Positions 8,962 to 18,387 of a DNA stretch of 64,000 nucleotides are shown here, piece after piece (the first letter of the stretch is position 1; every line of letters starts with the position of its first letter). Position numbers and translations under genes: made by a program. Where the stretch lies: assembly GCF_002846335.1 (NCBI RefSeq), contig NZ_PJMQ01000001.1, positions 1,550,001-1,614,000 on the forward strand, read 5' to 3'. The notes beneath the pieces were generated by a model that ran no database searches, was not told where the DNA came from, and was given only the letters and a program-made list of their open reading frames with translations. Source of the stretch: Janthinobacterium sp. 61 (GTDB lineage Bacteria; Pseudomonadota; Gammaproteobacteria; Burkholderiales; Burkholderiaceae_D).

Positions 8962-11745
8962 ATGGCCCGCTCCCTGCCCCGTCCTTTTTCCGCCTTGCCG
9001 GCCGCTGCGCTGTGCTGCACCCTGCTGCTGCCCGTGCTGACGGGGTGCCACGGCACGCAGAGCAGCGCATCCCTGCTGGCTGACGCGCAGCAGTACCGCC
9101 AGAAGGGCGAGGCGCGCGCCGCCATCATCCAGTTGAAGAACCTGCTGCAAAAGGAACCGGACAATGCAGCGGCCCGCTTGCTGCTGGGCAGCATCTATCT
9201 CGACACGGGCGAAGCGCTGTCGGCCGAGAAAGAATTGCGCAGGGCAAAGTCGCTGGGCTTGGCGGCGCAGCAAGTGATGCCATTGCTGGGCAAGGCCTGG
9301 CTCATGCTGGGCCAGTTCGACAAGGTACTGGCCGAGATCGCCGACGATGCGGCGCAGCCCGCCAGCGTGCTGGCCCTGCGCGGTGATGCCTTGCTGGCCC
9401 TGGGCCGTCAGGACGAGGCGCGCGGCGTGTTTGCGCGCCTGCTCGAAACCCATCCTGGCCAGGTCGAGGCCCTGCTGGGCCTGGCGCGACTGGCGGCACT
9501 GGAGCAGCAGGTCGCGGCGGCCGAGCTGCTACTGGCGCAAGCCTTGAAAGGCGCGCCCGCCAACCTCGACGCCTTGCGCCTGCAGGGCGACCTGCTGCGC
9601 CTGCAGGCCAAGAATGGCGCGGCGCGCCGCGCCTACATGCAGATCCTCAAGCTCAAGCCGGACAATACCCAGGCGCATATCGACCTGGCCAACCTCGACC
9701 TCCTGGAAAACCGCTACCTGGAAGCGGCGGCCCAGCTAGCCACGGCGCGCAAGACGGCGCCCAACAGCCTGGCCTTGCTGCAGGCGCAGGCGCTACTCGA
9801 TTTCCGCCAGGGCAAGAACAAGGCGGCCCTGCAATCCTTGCAACTGGTGCTCAAGGCGGCACCCGAGCACATGCCGTCCGTCCTGTTGGCCGGCGCCGTG
9901 CAACTGAAGCTGGGCGCGCTGCAACTGGCGGAAAACTATCTGCAGCGCTTCCTGGCTGCCTATCCCAGACATGTGTACGCGCTCAAGATGATGGCGTCGA
10001 TCGAACTGATGCGCGGCAAGACGGACGCCGCCCTCGACATGCTGCTGCCCGTGCTGTCCGCCTTTCCCGACGACGTGGAACTGCTATCGCTGGTGGGCGA
10101 GGCGCATTTGCGCGCGCGCCGCTACGACAAGGCATCGGCGTACTTCGAAAGGGCCAATACCCTGGCGCCTGACACGGCCAGGCTGCATGCGGCGCTGGGC
10201 ATCAGCAGCCTGGGCATGGGAGAGAACAGCCGTGCCATCGACGAGCTGGAACGCGCCAGCATGCTCGACAAGAGCACGCCGCAGGTGGGCACCATGCTGG
10301 TGCTGACCTTGCTACGCAACAAGCAGAACGACAAGGCCCTGGCCACCGTCAAGATGCTGGAACAGCAGCAGAAAGGCACGAATCCGCTGTTGCTGAACCT
10401 GAAAGGCGGCGTCTACCTGGCCTTGCGCGACTTGCCCGCCGCGCGCGCCAGCTTCGACCAAGCCCTGGCGATGGACCCTGTCCATCTTCCCGCCCTGAAC
10501 AACCTGGCGCAGATCGACCTGGCCGGAAAAAAGCCGGAACAGGCGAAACAGCGCTTCGAGCGGGCGCTGGCAAAAGCGCCAAAAAATGCCGACCTGTGCG
10601 CGGCGTTGGCCAAGCTGGCCGCCTCGCAGGGCAAGACGGACGAGGCGCGGCGCTGGCTGGAACGGGCCCACCGCGACAATCCAGACGCCGTCGCGCCGGC
10701 TCTGCTGCTGAGTAACTTTTACCTGCAGAGGGGCTCGCCGGAGAAGGCGCTGGAACTGGCCCGCACCCTGCAGGCTGGCCACCCGGGCGACGCCGATGCG
10801 CTGGCCCTGCGGGCGCAGGTCGAATACGGCGCCGGCCAGACGCAGGCTGCGCTCGACAGCTACAGCAAGCTGGCCAGCATACAGACGACGTCGGCACCGC
10901 TGCAGATGCGCATCGCCAGCCTGCACCTGGCGCTGGGCGACCGCCACAATGCGCTGCAAGCCGTCAAGCGGGCGCAGGTGCTCGATTCCACGCTGCTCGA
11001 AGCGCGCGTGGTCGAAGTGACGCTGCTGCTGGGCCTGAATCGCCAGCACGACGCGCTGGTCGTGGCGCGCCACGTGCAGGAGCAGCAGCCGAAGCTCGCG
11101 GCCGGCTACAAGCTCGAAGGCGATGTGCTGATGGAGCAGAAACGGCCGCAGGAAGCCGTCAAGCTGTACCAACACGCCCTCCAGCTCAGCAAGATCGGCC
11201 CCATGCAAGTGCAGCTGCACCGTGCCTTGCTGGCCGCGGGCCAGGTGCGCGAGGCGGATGCCCGCATGGCGGCCTGGCTGAAGGAAAAGCCCGATGACCT
11301 GGGTGTGCGCACCTATCTGGCCGGCGCCAAGCTGGCCGCAAAGCAATACGGCGCGGCCATCGAACAGCTCCAGCACATCGTTGCCAAGGACACGGCCAAT
11401 GTGGCGGCGCTGAACGACCTGGCGTGGGCGTATCAGCAGCAAAGAGATCCGCGCGCGCAGGCGACGGCCGAGCAGGCGCTCAAGATGGTGCCGGACAACC
11501 CCATCGTACTCGACACCCTGGGCTGGATCGTGCTGGAACAGGGCGACATCAAGCGCGCGACCACCCTGCTGCGCAAGGCGGCCGGCCTGGCGCCGGAGTT
11601 GCTCGACATCCAGTACCACCTGGGGGCGGCGCTGGCGAAATCGGGCGACAAGCCGGGGGCGCGCAAGCAACTGGAACAGCTGCTTGCCGCCAGCAAGGAT
11701 TTCCCGCAGCGGGCCGAGGCGCAAGCCTTGCTGACCCAGCTCTAG
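8962..11745 (+). CDS. prsT: PEP-CTERM/XrtA system TPR-repeat lipoprotein PrsT
   Basis: A 927-residue lipoprotein: signal peptide with lipobox LTGC, then TPR units through nearly the whole length (repeated A-L-x-L-A/G-Y helical pairs such as QQYRQKGEARAAIIQLKNLL and ALNNLAQIDLAGKKPEQAK). Length, lipobox and repeat style match PrsT, the TPR lipoprotein regularly encoded near exosortase A. It is thought to act in the periplasm in exopolysaccharide assembly or protein sorting; the exact role is unknown. ATG follows CCGGAGAC; the frame is open upstream to 8875 but without coding character. The next gene begins 3 bases after its stop, so they form an operon. Confidence 0.9.
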   Translation: MARSLPRPFSALPAAALCCTLLLPVLTGCHGTQSSASLLADAQQYRQKGEARAAIIQLKNLLQKEPDNAAARLLLGSIYLDTGEALSAEKELRRAKSLGLAAQQVMPLLGKAWLMLGQFDKVLAEIADDAAQPASVLALRGDALLALGRQDEARGVFARLLETHPGQVEALLGLARLAALEQQVAAAELLLAQALKGAPANLDALRLQGDLLRLQAKNGAARRAYMQILKLKPDNTQAHIDLANLDLLENRYLEAAAQLATARKTAPNSLALLQAQALLDFRQGKNKAALQSLQLVLKAAPEHMPSVLLAGAVQLKLGALQLAENYLQRFLAAYPRHVYALKMMASIELMRGKTDAALDMLLPVLSAFPDDVELLSLVGEAHLRARRYDKASAYFERANTLAPDTARLHAALGISSLGMGENSRAIDELERASMLDKSTPQVGTMLVLTLLRNKQNDKALATVKMLEQQQKGTNPLLLNLKGGVYLALRDLPAARASFDQALAMDPVHLPALNNLAQIDLAGKKPEQAKQRFERALAKAPKNADLCAALAKLAASQGKTDEARRWLERAHRDNPDAVAPALLLSNFYLQRGSPEKALELARTLQAGHPGDADALALRAQVEYGAGQTQAALDSYSKLASIQTTSAPLQMRIASLHLALGDRHNALQAVKRAQVLDSTLLEARVVEVTLLLGLNRQHDALVVARHVQEQQPKLAAGYKLEGDVLMEQKRPQEAVKLYQHALQLSKIGPMQVQLHRALLAAGQVREADARMAAWLKEKPDDLGVRTYLAGAKLAAKQYGAAIEQLQHIVAKDTANVAALNDLAWAYQQQRDPRAQATAEQALKMVPDNPIVLDTLGWIVLEQGDIKRATTLLRKAAGLAPELLDIQYHLGAALAKSGDKPGARKQLEQLLAASKDFPQRAEAQALLTQL

Positions 11746-11748
11746 GCC

Positions 11749-14229
11749 ATGCTGGCGCACGCAGCCCTGCCCGGCCTGGCAGCGCGGCTGCTGGCCTTGC
11801 TGGCGGGCGCGGCCTGCATGCTGTCCCTGCGCCATTATCCGCTGGGCCACGGCTGGCCCGCCCTGCTCTTTGCCACCCTGCTGCCAGCCTATTTCCTGCT
11901 GCTGTGCTGGCGTCCCGCCTGCTGGCTGTTCTGCCTGCCGGCCTTGCTGCCCGTGCTGGACCTGGCGCCGTGGACGGGCTGGTTCTTCTTCGAAGAAATC
12001 GATGTGCTGCTGTTGCTGACGGTGGCCTGCGGCTATTGGCGCCTGGGCGGGCCGGCCCGGCCTGCAGCGGCGCAGCTTTCGCCCGCCGCCCGCGCCTGTC
12101 TGCTGCTGTGCAGCCTGGCCTGGCTGGCGGCGCTGTTGCGCGGCGTCCTGCCGATGCCCTCCCTAGCCGTGTATGCCTGGGATAATTACTTGAGCCCCTA
12201 CAACAGCTTGCGACTGGGCAAGGCCTGGGCCTGGAGCATGCTGCTGCTGCCGTTGCTGCTGCGCGACGGTAACGCAGCCGCCCTGCGCCGCTATGCGCTG
12301 CCAGGCATGTTGGCCGGGCTGGCCATGGTGTCGCTGTTCGCGCTGTGGGAACGGGCCGTGTTTCCCGGTGTGATGAACCTGTCCAGCGACTACCGCATCA
12401 CGGCGCCGTTTTCCGCCATGCACACGGGCGGCGCCGCGCTGGACGGCTATCTGGCCCTGAGCCTGCCATTTGCGGGACTGTGGCTGGCGCGCGCGCGCAG
12501 CCGCAGGCCAGCGGCGCTGGCCATGCTGCTGCTGGCACTGGCCCTGCACGCGGCATGCGCCACTTTTTCACGGGGCCTGTACGCGGCCGTGGCGGCGGCT
12601 GTACTGCTGGCCTCGTGGCACGTCTTGCGGACGCCCCCCGGCGCGGCGCGGCGCCCGGCCGGCCCGCTGCCAGCGGGGGGCATGTTGCTGAGGCTGCTGC
12701 TGGCCGGCTTGGGCACTGTACTGCTCGTGACCATGTTCAGTCTGGCCGGCTACCGGGGCTTGCTCGCCGCTGTGGCCATGCTCGCAGCCAGCTTCGTGCT
12801 GGCGGCGCGGTCCTTGCCGTGGCGCTTGGCGCCAGCCACCGTGCTGTGCGCGCTGTGCCTGCAGGGGCTGCTGGCCGGCTGGTGGCCGGAACCTGCCGGC
12901 CAACAGGCTGCCGGCTGGCTGAAAGGCCCGTATTTCCTGTTCCTGCTGTCCGCCATGCTGCTGGCGGGCGCGCTGTGGCCGGGCGGTGCTGCCAGCAAAA
13001 GCCCAGCCAGGCTGGGCCTGGCAATGATGGCGTGGACCATGCTGGCGTGCAATCTCGTCTGGATAGGCTGGCACTGGGCCGGTGCTCCCGCCCTGATGCC
13101 AGCCGGGCTGGTCGTGCTGCTGGCCATGCTGATGCTGTGCAATGGACGCTTGCGCCCTCCGTTGTGGCGACTGGACCGCGCAAGCCTGAGCATGGCGGGC
13201 GCGGCCGGTATCGTGTTACTGCTGGCCATACCCGTCTCGGCCAGCTATTACGCCACAGAACGTTTCGCCACTACCGCCTTCGACATGCAAGGCCGCTTGC
13301 GCCATTGGCGGCAAGTGCTGGCCATGCAGCCATCCGACTGGGGCGATCAGCTGTTCGGCATGGGCATGGGCAGCTTTCCCGCCACGTACTACTGGCACAA
13401 TCCCCAGCGCGAGGTGCCGGCCAGCATCGCCTATGCCGAAGAAGTGGGCCAGCCTGGCAATGCCGGCAACACCTATGTGCGCCTGGCCAGTCCCGGCTAC
13501 AGCGCCGGCTACGGCGAACTGCTGCGGCTGCTGCAACGCCTGCCGGTGCAGCCGGCCACGCGCTACACCCTTGCGCTCGACGCGCGTAGAAGCGGCACCA
13601 TGCCCGTGCTGCTGGTGCGCCTGTGCCAAAGACAATTGCTGTACGCACAAAATTGCGTGCCTATCCCCCTGCGCCTGCGCCTCCCGCAACCAGGCGAGCC
13701 GGCCGACACGTGGCAGCACTATGAAGTAGCGTTCGACAGCGCATGGCTGGGTGCGGGCGCCTGGCTGCTGCGCCCGCCCGTGCAACTGGAACTGGCGGCC
13801 AGCGGGACGGCCGCCTCATCCGTGATCGAGCTCGATAATCTGAGCCTGCACGCACCGGGCGGCGAGGAATTGATCGCCAACGGACGTTTTACGCAGGCCA
13901 ATAATTACTGGTTTTCCAGTAGCGACCACCACCACTTGCCGTGGCATATCAAGAGCCTGGCGCTGCAACTGCTGGTGGAAACGGGCTGGTGCGGCGCACT
14001 GTCCATGCTGGGCCTGCTGGCCCTGGCCGGCCTGCGCCTGCTGCGCCAGGCGGCGGGAGGCGACCAGGGCGCGCTGGCCTGCGCCGCCGCCCTGCTGGGT
14101 TTTCTCGTCGTCGGCCTGTTCGACAGCCTGCTTGACGTGCCACGCATTGCCCTGTTGTGCTATCTGATGCTGCTATGCGCGCTGCTGCAGCCCCCGCCAT
14201 CTCCTCCTGCTGAAAGTACGCCGCCATGA
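11749..14229 (+). CDS. O-antigen ligase/polymerase-like membrane protein with periplasmic insert
   Basis: An 826-residue inner-membrane protein with about ten hydrophobic segments in residues 1-510 and two or three more after 725. The Wzy_C/WaaL-type loop is recognisable: GMGMGSFP near residue 540 and DHHHLPWHIKSLALQLLVETG near 725-745, equivalent to the His-rich motif before the E-x-G of O-antigen ligases. Between them lie about 175 residues that look like a beta-rich, carbohydrate-binding-like domain (YTLALDARRSGTMPVLL, VIELDNLSL, NGRFTQ). It probably polymerises or transfers the polysaccharide. It starts 3 bases after prsT and overlaps the next gene by ATGA. Confidence 0.75.
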   Translation: MLAHAALPGLAARLLALLAGAACMLSLRHYPLGHGWPALLFATLLPAYFLLLCWRPACWLFCLPALLPVLDLAPWTGWFFFEEIDVLLLLTVACGYWRLGGPARPAAAQLSPAARACLLLCSLAWLAALLRGVLPMPSLAVYAWDNYLSPYNSLRLGKAWAWSMLLLPLLLRDGNAAALRRYALPGMLAGLAMVSLFALWERAVFPGVMNLSSDYRITAPFSAMHTGGAALDGYLALSLPFAGLWLARARSRRPAALAMLLLALALHAACATFSRGLYAAVAAAVLLASWHVLRTPPGAARRPAGPLPAGGMLLRLLLAGLGTVLLVTMFSLAGYRGLLAAVAMLAASFVLAARSLPWRLAPATVLCALCLQGLLAGWWPEPAGQQAAGWLKGPYFLFLLSAMLLAGALWPGGAASKSPARLGLAMMAWTMLACNLVWIGWHWAGAPALMPAGLVVLLAMLMLCNGRLRPPLWRLDRASLSMAGAAGIVLLLAIPVSASYYATERFATTAFDMQGRLRHWRQVLAMQPSDWGDQLFGMGMGSFPATYYWHNPQREVPASIAYAEEVGQPGNAGNTYVRLASPGYSAGYGELLRLLQRLPVQPATRYTLALDARRSGTMPVLLVRLCQRQLLYAQNCVPIPLRLRLPQPGEPADTWQHYEVAFDSAWLGAGAWLLRPPVQLELAASGTAASSVIELDNLSLHAPGGEELIANGRFTQANNYWFSSSDHHHLPWHIKSLALQLLVETGWCGALSMLGLLALAGLRLLRQAAGGDQGALACAAALLGFLVVGLFDSLLDVPRIALLCYLMLLCALLQPPPSPPAESTPP

Positions 14230-15047
14230 AAGCCCTGCCGCAGACGCTCTCCTCCGCCCTGATGTCCTGCCTTGCCTTGGCCCTGGCCCTGGCAAGCGCA
14301 CCCTGCCGCGCCGACGATGCGCTGGCGCAAGTCATTGCGCGCGTGAAACCGTCCATCGTCGGCGTGGGCAGCTGGCAAAAGACGCGCACGCCGCCCATGC
14401 ATTTCATTGGCACGGGCTTCGTGGCGGGCGACGGCTTGAGCGTGCTCACTTGCGCCCATGTGATCCAGAAGCTGCTAGACGCCAATCCGGACGAAGTCAT
14501 CGGCATACTCACGGGCCAGGGCGAGGCGACGCAATTTCGCCCCGCCAAAGTCCAGGTGCTGGACACGGAACACGACCTGGCCCTGCTGCGCCTGGCGGGC
14601 GCGCCGCTGCCTGCCTTGGCGCTGGGCGACGCGGCCACGGTGCGCGAAGGCCAGGCCATGGCCTTTACGGGATTTCCTCTGGCTACCTTGCTGGGCTTAC
14701 ATCACGTCACGCACCGCGCCACCGTGTCGTCGCTGACGCCGGTGGTCACGCCCAGCGACAATGCGCAGCGCCTTGACCCACGGCGCCTGGCGCAACTGAA
14801 AAAAGCACCGTACATCGTGTTCCAGCTGGACGCGACGGCGTATCCGGGCAGCAGCGGCAGCCCCCTGTTCGACCCCGAGACTGGTCTCGTCTACGGCATC
14901 GTCAACATGGTGTATGTCAAAGGTTTGAAAGAAGCGGCCATCAGCACGCCCAGCGGTATCACCTACGCGATTCCGGGCAGCCACATGCAAACGATCCTGC
15001 TGAAAGATAAATGCGTCAGTTGCGTCCCTGCCTCAGCCGGTCGGTGA
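14226..15047 (+). CDS. periplasmic trypsin-like serine protease
   Basis: A 273-residue exported S1-family (DegP-like core) protease. After a signal peptide (about 29 residues) the catalytic triad is visible: His78 in TCAHVI, Asp117 in EHDLALLRL, Ser210 in PGSSGSPLFD. There is no PDZ domain, so it is a single-domain protease. Its start overlaps the stop of the polymerase-like gene (ATGA), and its 3' end overlaps the oppositely oriented FeeM-like gene by 32 bases. Placement inside the exosortase locus suggests a role in processing envelope or exported proteins there; the substrate is unknown. Confidence 0.85.
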   Translation: MKALPQTLSSALMSCLALALALASAPCRADDALAQVIARVKPSIVGVGSWQKTRTPPMHFIGTGFVAGDGLSVLTCAHVIQKLLDANPDEVIGILTGQGEATQFRPAKVQVLDTEHDLALLRLAGAPLPALALGDAATVREGQAMAFTGFPLATLLGLHHVTHRATVSSLTPVVTPSDNAQRLDPRRLAQLKKAPYIVFQLDATAYPGSSGSPLFDPETGLVYGIVNMVYVKGLKEAAISTPSGITYAIPGSHMQTILLKDKCVSCVPASAGR

Positions 15048-15762
15048 TGCCAGGTTCATCCCATGTCGGGAAAAAATAGGGGTAAAACGATCGTTCACCC
15101 CCATGCTGCTCCATCATGCCGCCGTACTCGCGGATCCTGGCCCCCATGTAGTCGAGGTCCAGACGCAGCAGCACGGCCGGCGCCCCTACGCGCGTGCACT
15201 CTCGCTGGCCGCCAAAATCCTTGAAACCGAGCATGCGCTTGTAAAACACCACATGCCGTGGATTGACTTCGATCACATAATCCGTAAAACCGTGAATATT
15301 GTGGGCATAGATATACGAAATATGAATCAACGCCGCAAACACGCGCTTGCTCACGCCCTTGTCGATGGCCAGGCGCGATGGTTCGCAAAGACGCCGCCCC
15401 TCTGCGCGCAGCGAGTCGAGCTTGTCGCGGAAGTTTTCATCGGCGGGCAAGCCCGTCTCTTCATTGTCCAGGCACAAGGTCATGGTACCGACGGTGGAGC
15501 CTGCCGTTTCCGCAAACAGGGTGATTTTGTTCAGGGCATGCGCGATGCCGGGATCGACGGCATAGCCGCGCCAGCCGTACATCTTGCGGATCAGCAAACT
15601 GGCCGCTTCGCGCCGGCCACGCGAATTGGCCATGCGGATATGAAAGCGCTGCAGGTCGAGCTCGTGCTCCATGGCCGGGTCGATCTGTCCCTCGCCCACC
15701 ACCAGGTCACTGAAGGTGCCTGGCGTGTCGAAGGAAATAATGGGTTCATCTTTCACGCTCAT
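15016..15762 (-). CDS. PEP-CTERM/exosortase-associated acyltransferase, FeeM-type N-acyl amino acid synthase
   Basis: A 248-residue GNAT-fold protein of the family found beside exosortase loci and related to FeeM, which joins acyl-ACP chains to amino acids (related in fold to LuxI autoinducer synthases). Conserved features: RFHIRMANSRGRREAA early, AGSTVGTMTLCLD, CEPSRLAIDKGVSKRVFAALIHISYIYA in the middle, and VNPRHVVFYKRMLGF. The frame extends to 15933, but ATG at 15762 follows GAGGACAAG at good spacing and starts at MSVKDEP. It overlaps the protease gene tail-to-tail. The actual product (N-acyl amino acid or another acyl transfer) is not known. Confidence 0.8.
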   Translation of the reverse strand: MSVKDEPIISFDTPGTFSDLVVGEGQIDPAMEHELDLQRFHIRMANSRGRREAASLLIRKMYGWRGYAVDPGIAHALNKITLFAETAGSTVGTMTLCLDNEETGLPADENFRDKLDSLRAEGRRLCEPSRLAIDKGVSKRVFAALIHISYIYAHNIHGFTDYVIEVNPRHVVFYKRMLGFKDFGGQRECTRVGAPAVLLRLDLDYMGARIREYGGMMEQHGGERSFYPYFFPTWDEPGITDRLRQGRN

Positions 15763-15961
15763 CTTGTCCTCACGTTCATCGGCCGCCATCGCGACGGATT
15801 GAAGCCAATGCCTTGAGACAAGAAAAAGTCGAGAAAAGTTCCCAATTCCAGACAAATAAACAGAAGATGGTGCCTTTGGATGGCAACATTGCGCGCTGAA
15901 ATTTACTGAAGAGTACAAAAAGACAAATGTCACTGCGGTTTTAATATTGCTGAGTTCGCTA

Positions 15962-16585
15962 CTAAAAGAAGCTCTCCGGTATCAACAGCACGTCACCCGG
16001 CCGCATCATGACGTTGGCGGAAATATCGCCACTCTTGAGCAGGTCATCCAGGCGCACACCCAGCTGCTGCTGCCTGCCATCGGTCGTGCGGATGATGCTG
16101 GCCTTGTTGCCAGCGGCAAAGTCCGTAATGCCGCCCACGGCGATGAGCACATCCATCAGCGACATGCCCAGGCGGTACGGCAGCGCCTGCGGCTTGGCCG
16201 CCTCGCCGATGACCCGGATCTGCTCGCCGTACGGGCCGGAGAAATTGGTGACAATGACCGTCACCACCGGTTGCTGGATGAACTTGCCCAAGGCGTGCTC
16301 GATGTCGCGCGCCAGCTGGGTCGATGTCTTGCCGCTGGCGGCCAAATCCTCGACCAGCGGCGTCGTGATCTTGCCGTCCGGCCGCACGGCCACCGTTAGC
16401 GACACTTCCGGATTGCGCCACACAACGATGTTGACGGAGTCGCCCGGGCCGATCAGGTAATCGTGCATGGGGGCGCTGTCGTCGGCGGGCGCCAGCGGAT
16501 AGCGTGCGCGGCAGCCCCCCAGCAAGCTCGCGCTACAGGCCAGGACCAGCGTGTGGCAGACAAATGCACGGCGAAACGGATTCAT
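15962..16585 (-). CDS. polysaccharide export lipoprotein (Wza/EpsE type, XrtA-associated)
   Basis: A 207-residue outer-membrane export protein. Lipobox LLGGC follows a signal peptide; then the poly-export domain (DYLIGPGDSVNIVVWRNPEVS, RPDGKITTPLVEDL) and one SLBB-type beta-grasp unit (GEQIRVIGEAAKPQALPYR, MSLMDVLIAVGG). It is much shorter than Wza (about 380), as usual for the exosortase-associated clade. ATG is preceded by GAAGAGG. It is transcribed away from the chain-length gene, with a 252-base divergent region between them, so the export pore and the assembly operon have separate promoters here. Confidence 0.88.
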   Translation of the reverse strand: MNPFRRAFVCHTLVLACSASLLGGCRARYPLAPADDSAPMHDYLIGPGDSVNIVVWRNPEVSLTVAVRPDGKITTPLVEDLAASGKTSTQLARDIEHALGKFIQQPVVTVIVTNFSGPYGEQIRVIGEAAKPQALPYRLGMSLMDVLIAVGGITDFAAGNKASIIRTTDGRQQQLGVRLDDLLKSGDISANVMMRPGDVLLIPESFF

Positions 16586-16837
16586 GCGGGGCCTCTTCGA
16601 GTCGATGGCGCGTCCATGGCAGTTCCCGCAGAACCAGCCTGGGCCGCGAACTTCCTATGATTATTAAAACCCGGCAAGTGAACCTTGAGGCGTATCAAGA
16701 AGCAATCATCTTGGGAAATCTTGCCCGACAGGCGCTCTATACTTTGCTTACTCAACAGGCAAGCATTCCTTGCAAGACGCCGTTGTCCGCGCCGCCCAGC
16801 CATCGACCGTGCAGCACCGTCACCTGAAGGAAGCGAC

Positions 16838-18367
16838 ATGGAGCAATTGATACAGCAACTGCTTTCCAGCCTGAAGGGCATCTGGAAATACCGCTGGCAT
16901 GCAGTGCTGGTGGCATGGCTGGTGGCGATCGGCAGCTTCATCAGAGTGATTACGCTACCCGACGACTTCCAGACGTCGGCGCGCGTGTTTGTCGATACGC
17001 AAACCATCCTCAAGCCGCTGCTGGCCGGCATGACCAGCGTGCCGAACACGGAGCAGCAGGTGGCCATCATGAGCCGCACCCTGCTCAGCCGCCCGAACGT
17101 GGAGCGCGTCATGCGCATGGTCGACCTCGATCTCGATTCGAAGACCGTGCGCGAACATGAAGCCCGGCTCGATGAGCTGATGAGCCGCATCAAGATCACC
17201 GGCACCAACGCCTACGATATCTACACCATCAGCTACAGCGGACGCGACCCGAAGCTGGTGCGCGACGTGGTGCAAAGCCTGCTGACCATCTTTGTCGAAG
17301 GCAGTTTCCAGGGAAAAAAAGGCGATTCGCAGAAAGCCGTGCAATTCATCGACGAGCAGATCAAGAATTACGAGGACAAGCTGAGCGCGGCGGAAAACCT
17401 GATGAAGGAATTCAAGATCCGCAACAATCTGCTGCTGCCGCGCCAGGGCATCGACTATGGCAGCCAGTTGCAGATGTCGTCCGATAGTCTGAACAATGCG
17501 AAGCTGGAATTGCTCGAGGCGGAGCAATCGCGCAAGGCCATCCTGAGCCAGATCGAGGGCGACGAACCCGTGCTCGACCTGGAGCCGAACGCGTCGGCCA
17601 TCACGAACCCGGAACTCGACGAGCGCATCGCCTCGCTCAACAAGAATCTGGACAGCCTGCGCATGCAATTTACGGAGTTGCACCCCGACATCATCGCCTC
17701 GAAGCGCCTCATTGCCCAGCTGGAAGAGCGCAAGGTCGAGGAAAGCAAGCTGAAAACGGCGTCAGGCGACCCGGGCAAGAACTACAGTCCCATGCTGCAG
17801 CAGCTGAAGGTGGCGCTGACGGACGCGGACGCCAAGGTGGCCGCCATCCGCGCCCGCGTGCAGGAATACAAGGCGCGCAATGAGCGCCTGCTGGCGCAAA
17901 GCAATGCCGTGCCCGAGGTGGAATCGCAGCTGGCGCAACTGAACCGCGACTACATCATCAACAAGGAAAACTATGAAAAGCTGATTGGCCGGCGCGAAGC
18001 GGCCAAGCTGTCGGGCGAACTCAGTTCCACCACCGAGATGATGGCCTTCAAGATCATCGATCCGCCCACGGTGCAATATGCGCCCGTCGGCCCGAACCGT
18101 CCGCTGCTGTTCAGCGCGGCGCTGGGCGCAGCCCTGGTAGCCGGCATCGCCACGGCCCTCTTGATCAGCCAGGTGCGCCCCACCTTCCTCAGCCCCGCCG
18201 AACTGCGCGATGCCACGGGCTTGAACGTGCTGGGCACGGTATCGATGAACTGGACGCCGCTGCAGCAGGTGCGCCGTCGCCGCGCCCGCTATGGATTTAC
18301 CGCCTGTCTGGGCAGCCTGTTTTTGCTGTACAGCGGGGTCATGACGGCCGCCCTGCTCAAATTCTAG
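16838..18367 (+). CDS. XrtA-associated polysaccharide chain-length determinant (Wzc N-domain type)
   Basis: A 509-residue inner-membrane PCP-2-type protein regulating chain length. A first membrane segment lies at about residues 21-38, then a large periplasmic part with long coiled-coil stretches (about 170-410: QIKNYEDKLSAAENLMKE, LDERIASLNKNLDSLRMQF), a G-rich region IIDPPTVQYAPVGPNRP, and a second membrane segment near 430-450. A third hydrophobic segment closes the protein. It has no kinase domain; that is the next gene, 20 bases downstream. ATG follows GAAGGAAGCGAC; the upstream extension to 16685 is not used. It heads the main rightward operon. Confidence 0.88.
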   Translation: MEQLIQQLLSSLKGIWKYRWHAVLVAWLVAIGSFIRVITLPDDFQTSARVFVDTQTILKPLLAGMTSVPNTEQQVAIMSRTLLSRPNVERVMRMVDLDLDSKTVREHEARLDELMSRIKITGTNAYDIYTISYSGRDPKLVRDVVQSLLTIFVEGSFQGKKGDSQKAVQFIDEQIKNYEDKLSAAENLMKEFKIRNNLLLPRQGIDYGSQLQMSSDSLNNAKLELLEAEQSRKAILSQIEGDEPVLDLEPNASAITNPELDERIASLNKNLDSLRMQFTELHPDIIASKRLIAQLEERKVEESKLKTASGDPGKNYSPMLQQLKVALTDADAKVAAIRARVQEYKARNERLLAQSNAVPEVESQLAQLNRDYIINKENYEKLIGRREAAKLSGELSSTTEMMAFKIIDPPTVQYAPVGPNRPLLFSAALGAALVAGIATALLISQVRPTFLSPAELRDATGLNVLGTVSMNWTPLQQVRRRRARYGFTACLGSLFLLYSGVMTAALLKF

Positions 18368-18387
18368 ACCACGCCACGGGAGCGACG

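Noticed and set aside
10312..11850. Minus-strand frame of 512 codons over prsT
   Set aside because: Antisense to the TPR repeats; repetitive codon pattern produces a stop-free complement.
16586..16837. Searched for sigma-54 (GG-N10-GC) promoters expected for PrsR-controlled exosortase genes, here and upstream of the FeeM-like gene and prsT
   Set aside because: Candidate strings (for example TGGCAGTTCCCGCAG) have wrong spacing between GG and GC.
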